Shown piece after piece: positions 13,625 through 14,483 of a stretch of 14,483 bases of DNA. The stretch's first letter is position 1. The number at the start of each line of letters is the position of its first letter. The stretch lies in the NCBI GenBank assembly GCA_030018715.1, contig JASEHN010000030.1, positions 1 to 14,483 on the forward strand, given 5' to 3'. The notes beneath the pieces were generated by a model that was given only the letters and a program-made list of their open reading frames with translations, made no database searches and was not told where the DNA came from. A program made the position numbers and the translations under genes. Source of the stretch: Thermodesulfobacteriota bacterium (GTDB taxonomy: Bacteria; Desulfobacterota; SM23-61).

Positions 13625-14350
13625 ATGGATACAAGCAAGAATGAAATAACCCTGCATGAACAATTGCAGAAATTTGCCACGCAGGAGGGGGCTTCTCTTT
13701 TCGGGGTGGCCAAGACCTCGGCCTTGAAAGATAGAATGAATGCTTTGTCTAAACAAGCCCTGGAAGGATTGGACCGGGCAGTGTCGCTGGCCTTCCATCT
13801 ATCCGATCGAGTGCTGGAAGATATAACCGCTGGACCCACAAAGCTTTATTTCTTTCATTATCAGCGGGTCAATGTGCTTCTGGATGAGCTGAGCCTGAAG
13901 GTCGCCAATTTTATTCAGTCCCGCGGCTGGCAAGCCCTGCCCATCCCTGCCTCCCAGATCGTCGATTGGGAAAAGCAGCTTGCCCACGTATCGCATAAAC
14001 ATGCGGCGGTGCAGGCCGGCCTGGGCTGGATCGGCCGCAACAACCTTTTGGTCAGTTCCCAATTTGGTTCACGCCAGCGGCTGATCACTGTACTTACGGA
14101 TATGCCCCTTAAAACTGATGAGCCCATGCCCTGGGGTTGCGGCGACTGCCAGGCCTGCCTATCCTCATGCCCGTCTAAGTCGATCAAAGAAAGGCCGGAG
14201 GACTTTGATCATATCGGCTGTTTTCAGCAAATCAAAACCCTGGTGAAAGCAGCCGGCATCAGCCAGAACATATGCGGCCTTTGCGTGAAAGCCTGCCGAC
14301 CAAAAAGACATTTCACCACAGAGAGCGCAGAGAACAAAGAGAAGAATTAA
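13625..14350 (+). CDS. QueG-like double 4Fe-4S protein (epoxyqueuosine reductase-related)
   Basis: The 241-residue protein is related to QueG (COG1600) but shorter than the usual 300-380. It has G-A-S-L-F-G-V-A near 22-29, H-A-A-V-Q-A-G-L-G-W-I-G-R-N near 126-139, and two ferredoxin-type 4Fe-4S sites: C172, C175, C178, C182-P and C199, C217, C220, C224. QueG proper reduces epoxyqueuosine in tRNA using cobalamin. These short relatives are common in anaerobes and often not proven to act on tRNA, so I give no gene symbol. ATG at 13625 has AAGGAT upstream. The last dozen residues are encoded by a 9-nt tandem repeat, suggesting that the original C-terminus was replaced or extended by repeat DNA. 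It is divergent from the 2Fe-2S gene and stands alone. Confidence 0.82.
   Translation: MDTSKNEITLHEQLQKFATQEGASLFGVAKTSALKDRMNALSKQALEGLDRAVSLAFHLSDRVLEDITAGPTKLYFFHYQRVNVLLDELSLKVANFIQSRGWQALPIPASQIVDWEKQLAHVSHKHAAVQAGLGWIGRNNLLVSSQFGSRQRLITVLTDMPLKTDEPMPWGCGDCQACLSSCPSKSIKERPEDFDHIGCFQQIKTLVKAAGISQNICGLCVKACRPKRHFTTESAENKEKN
14317..14343 (+). repeat. Three tandem 9-nt purine-rich units at the 3' end of the QueG-like gene
   Basis: CACAGAGAG, CGCAGAGAA and CAAAGAGAA follow each other directly at 14317-14325, 14326-14334 and 14335-14343. The pattern resembles the CACAGAG-type short-period repeats found between genes of many environmental bacteria. Here it supplies the last codons and lies just before the TAA of the gene. 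Confidence 0.6.
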
Positions 14351-14353
14351 ATA

Positions 14354-14378
14354 CGAAATTCGAATATCGAAATCCGAA
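14354..14378 (+). repeat. Direct repeat of an 11-mer downstream of the QueG-like gene
   Basis: CGAAATTCGAA (14354-14364) and CGAAATCCGAA (14368-14378) differ at one base and are 3 nt apart, inside AT-rich non-coding DNA. Together with the adjacent 9-nt units this looks like a composite intergenic repeat. Confidence 0.5.
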
Positions 14379-14440
14379 TCAAATTAAAAAACCAAACTTT
14401 TAAAATTAAAAAAACTGTATCAATTTAACGGTTTGAAAAA

Positions 14441-14453
14441 GTGGTTTGACCAC
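14441..14453 (+). terminator. Weak hairpin, possible terminator
   Basis: GTGGT (14441-14445) pairs with ACCAC (14449-14453) across a 3-nt loop, followed by CTTTGTT. The stem is short and the T-run broken, so termination activity is doubtful. The remaining bases to 14483 end in a GGCCC...GGGCC palindrome at 14463-14474. Confidence 0.25.
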
Positions 14454-14483
14454 CTTTGTTAAGGCCCGGGGGCCTGGGCGGAA

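Noticed and set aside
14317..14378. Possible CRISPR-like array
   Set aside because: The units are 9-11 nt with no regular unique spacers; simple short-period repeats explain them.

Overview
The window looks like a bacterial chromosome segment of moderate G+C, probably from an anaerobic or syntrophic member of the old Deltaproteobacteria (Desulfobacterota-like). That assignment is an inference from the mix of families (a Tat-exported molybdenum hydroxylase, a short QueG-like Fe-S protein, an NHL beta-propeller protein) and from the palindromic and short-period repeats, which resemble ones I associate with such genomes. No marker gene proves it. The left edge cuts through a gene; the right edge is intergenic.

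Layout. 1-1399 (minus strand): a small-multidrug-export family membrane protein (3' end off the window) downstream of uppP, itself preceded by a 26-codon ORF. 1400-1608: a divergent intergenic region with a good sigma70-type promoter facing right. 1609-9598 (plus strand): a tightly packed defence operon of res (type III-like restriction helicase-nuclease), tcmP (three-Cys-motif partner), its DUF5131/Gp37-Gp68 three-Cys partner, mod (beta-class adenine DNA methyltransferase), MNT nucleotidyltransferase and HEPN protein. 9602-9739: a 45-codon relic matching only the N-terminus of mod, whose stop codon overlaps the start of the next gene. 9736-10689: an NHL-repeat, PAL-like beta-propeller protein. 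10719-13273 (minus strand): a two-subunit xanthine dehydrogenase-family enzyme (2Fe-2S subunit, then molybdopterin subunit with a Tat signal). 13274-13624: intergenic, holding a nested palindromic repeat of about 147 bp. 13625-14350: a QueG-like double 4Fe-4S protein whose C-terminus runs into a 9-nt tandem repeat. 14351-14483: AT-rich non-coding DNA.

How the genes work together. Res and Mod should form a restriction-modification system: Mod methylates a target sequence and Res translocates on and cuts unmodified DNA. The usual pair is split by a lower-G+C cassette of tcmP plus DUF5131, and the operon ends in an MNT/HEPN toxin-antitoxin-type pair. Three defence-type modules therefore appear to share one promoter, which is the most interesting aspect of the window. 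The in-frame palindrome inside the Res nuclease domain, the AT-rich target-recognition region in Mod and the relic of a second mod gene all point to a locus with repeated turnover. The flanking genes look like ordinary housekeeping or metabolic chromosome.
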